This document shows, one piece after another, positions 63,706 to 64,000 of a stretch of 64,000 nucleotides of DNA (positions are counted from its first letter, which is position 1; every line of letters starts with the position of its first letter). The notes below the pieces were generated by a model that made no database searches, was not told the origin of the DNA, and saw only the letters and a list, made by a program, of their open reading frames with translations. This DNA is from Pseudomonadota bacterium. Its GTDB lineage: Bacteria; Pseudomonadota; Gammaproteobacteria; Steroidobacterales; Steroidobacteraceae. The stretch is taken from contig JAKBWB010000041.1 in the NCBI GenBank assembly GCA_021843755.1, positions 37,543-101,542 on the forward strand. The letters are read 5' to 3'. The translations under genes were made by a program, and so were the position numbers.

Positions 63706-64000
63706 ATGCTGCGGGAAGAGGAACTCAAGACCTTCGTCGAGGGCACGACCCGGTACTTCGAAGTGGCCGCGCAGCAGCCGGCCACGATCGGCTCGCCGTA
63801 TCTGCTCGAGGGCGAGACCGCCATGCACGATTACACCGGCATGATCAACGTCAGCGGCAAACGCGAAGGCGTCGTGTACTTCACCGCGCCGCGCGCGATG
63901 CTGACGGTGCTGCTGATGAAGATGCAGGAGAGCGACTTCAGCCACGAGAGCATGCGCGATCTGGTCGGCGAGGTCGCCAACACCATCTCGGGCAACGCGC
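63706..64000 (+). CDS. CheX-like phosphatase (partial, cut by window end)
   Basis: At least 98 codons, open at the right edge. It begins MLREEELKTFVEGTTRYFEV and contains YTGMINVSGKREGVVYFTAP and LVGEVANTISGNA. The last has the E-x-x-N pair of CheX/CheC-family phosphatases, which dephosphorylate CheY-like receivers. Position right after a lone receiver supports that job. No ribosome site is strong. The C-terminus and the downstream gene order are not in view. Confidence 0.78.
   Translation, partial: MLREEELKTFVEGTTRYFEVAAQQPATIGSPYLLEGETAMHDYTGMINVSGKREGVVYFTAPRAMLTVLLMKMQESDFSHESMRDLVGEVANTISGNA

Overview
The window is a GC-rich stretch of bacterial chromosome, about two-thirds G+C or more by eye. 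It is densely packed with genes on both strands. The housekeeping genes point to a gammaproteobacterium: full-length PlsB, GreB, DarP (YjgA) divergent from PmbA, TtcA, and the PrkA/YeaH/SpoVR trio. A Xanthomonadales/Nevskiales/Steroidobacterales-like lineage is my guess, not something the sequence proves. I saw no rRNA, tRNA, CRISPR array, insertion sequence or prophage block.

Layout. 1-4 kb: end of a membrane protein, a universal stress protein, a cardiolipin-synthase-like phospholipase D protein, and PmbA. 4-7.6 kb: darP, purE-purK, and an ExeA-type ATPase fused to an FHA domain. 7.6-14 kb (minus strand): small membrane protein, plsB, alpha/beta hydrolase, an orphan contractile-tail sheath protein, an L,D-transpeptidase, and a small unknown gene with its own terminator. 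14-20.3 kb: greB, homospermidine synthase, a GST, a sulfurtransferase, and arginine decarboxylase speA. SpeA and homospermidine synthase are two steps of one polyamine route. 20.5-27 kb: RRM protein, methyltransferase-like lipoprotein, UvrD-family helicase, sulfotransferase-like protein, FkbM methyltransferase, and a Nudix hydrolase.

27-34.6 kb (all minus strand): an M32 carboxypeptidase, ttcA, a dual-specificity phosphatase/ADP-ribosylglycohydrolase fusion, a zinc metallopeptidase and an ATP-grasp ligase form one very tightly packed operon. Two unrecognised, tightly spaced genes follow. 35-50 kb: glycogen/alpha-glucan metabolism (glgA, then glgP-glgC-GH57). It is interrupted by a tandem retropepsin-like protease, an outer-membrane beta-barrel protein, a frameshifted retropepsin paralogue, a large TonB-dependent receptor and a DUF192 protein. 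50-58 kb: a glutamate decarboxylase, then prkA-yeaH-spoVR with an EF-G-like GTPase behind them.

59-64 kb: a TonB-like protein whose cytoplasmic N-terminus looks like a degenerate receiver domain. It is followed in the same direction by a membrane kinase with Hpt and CheA-like ATPase domains, a CheY-like receiver and a CheX-like phosphatase cut by the window edge. This cassette, the 28.7-34.6 kb operon and the orphan sheath gene are the most unusual parts of the window.
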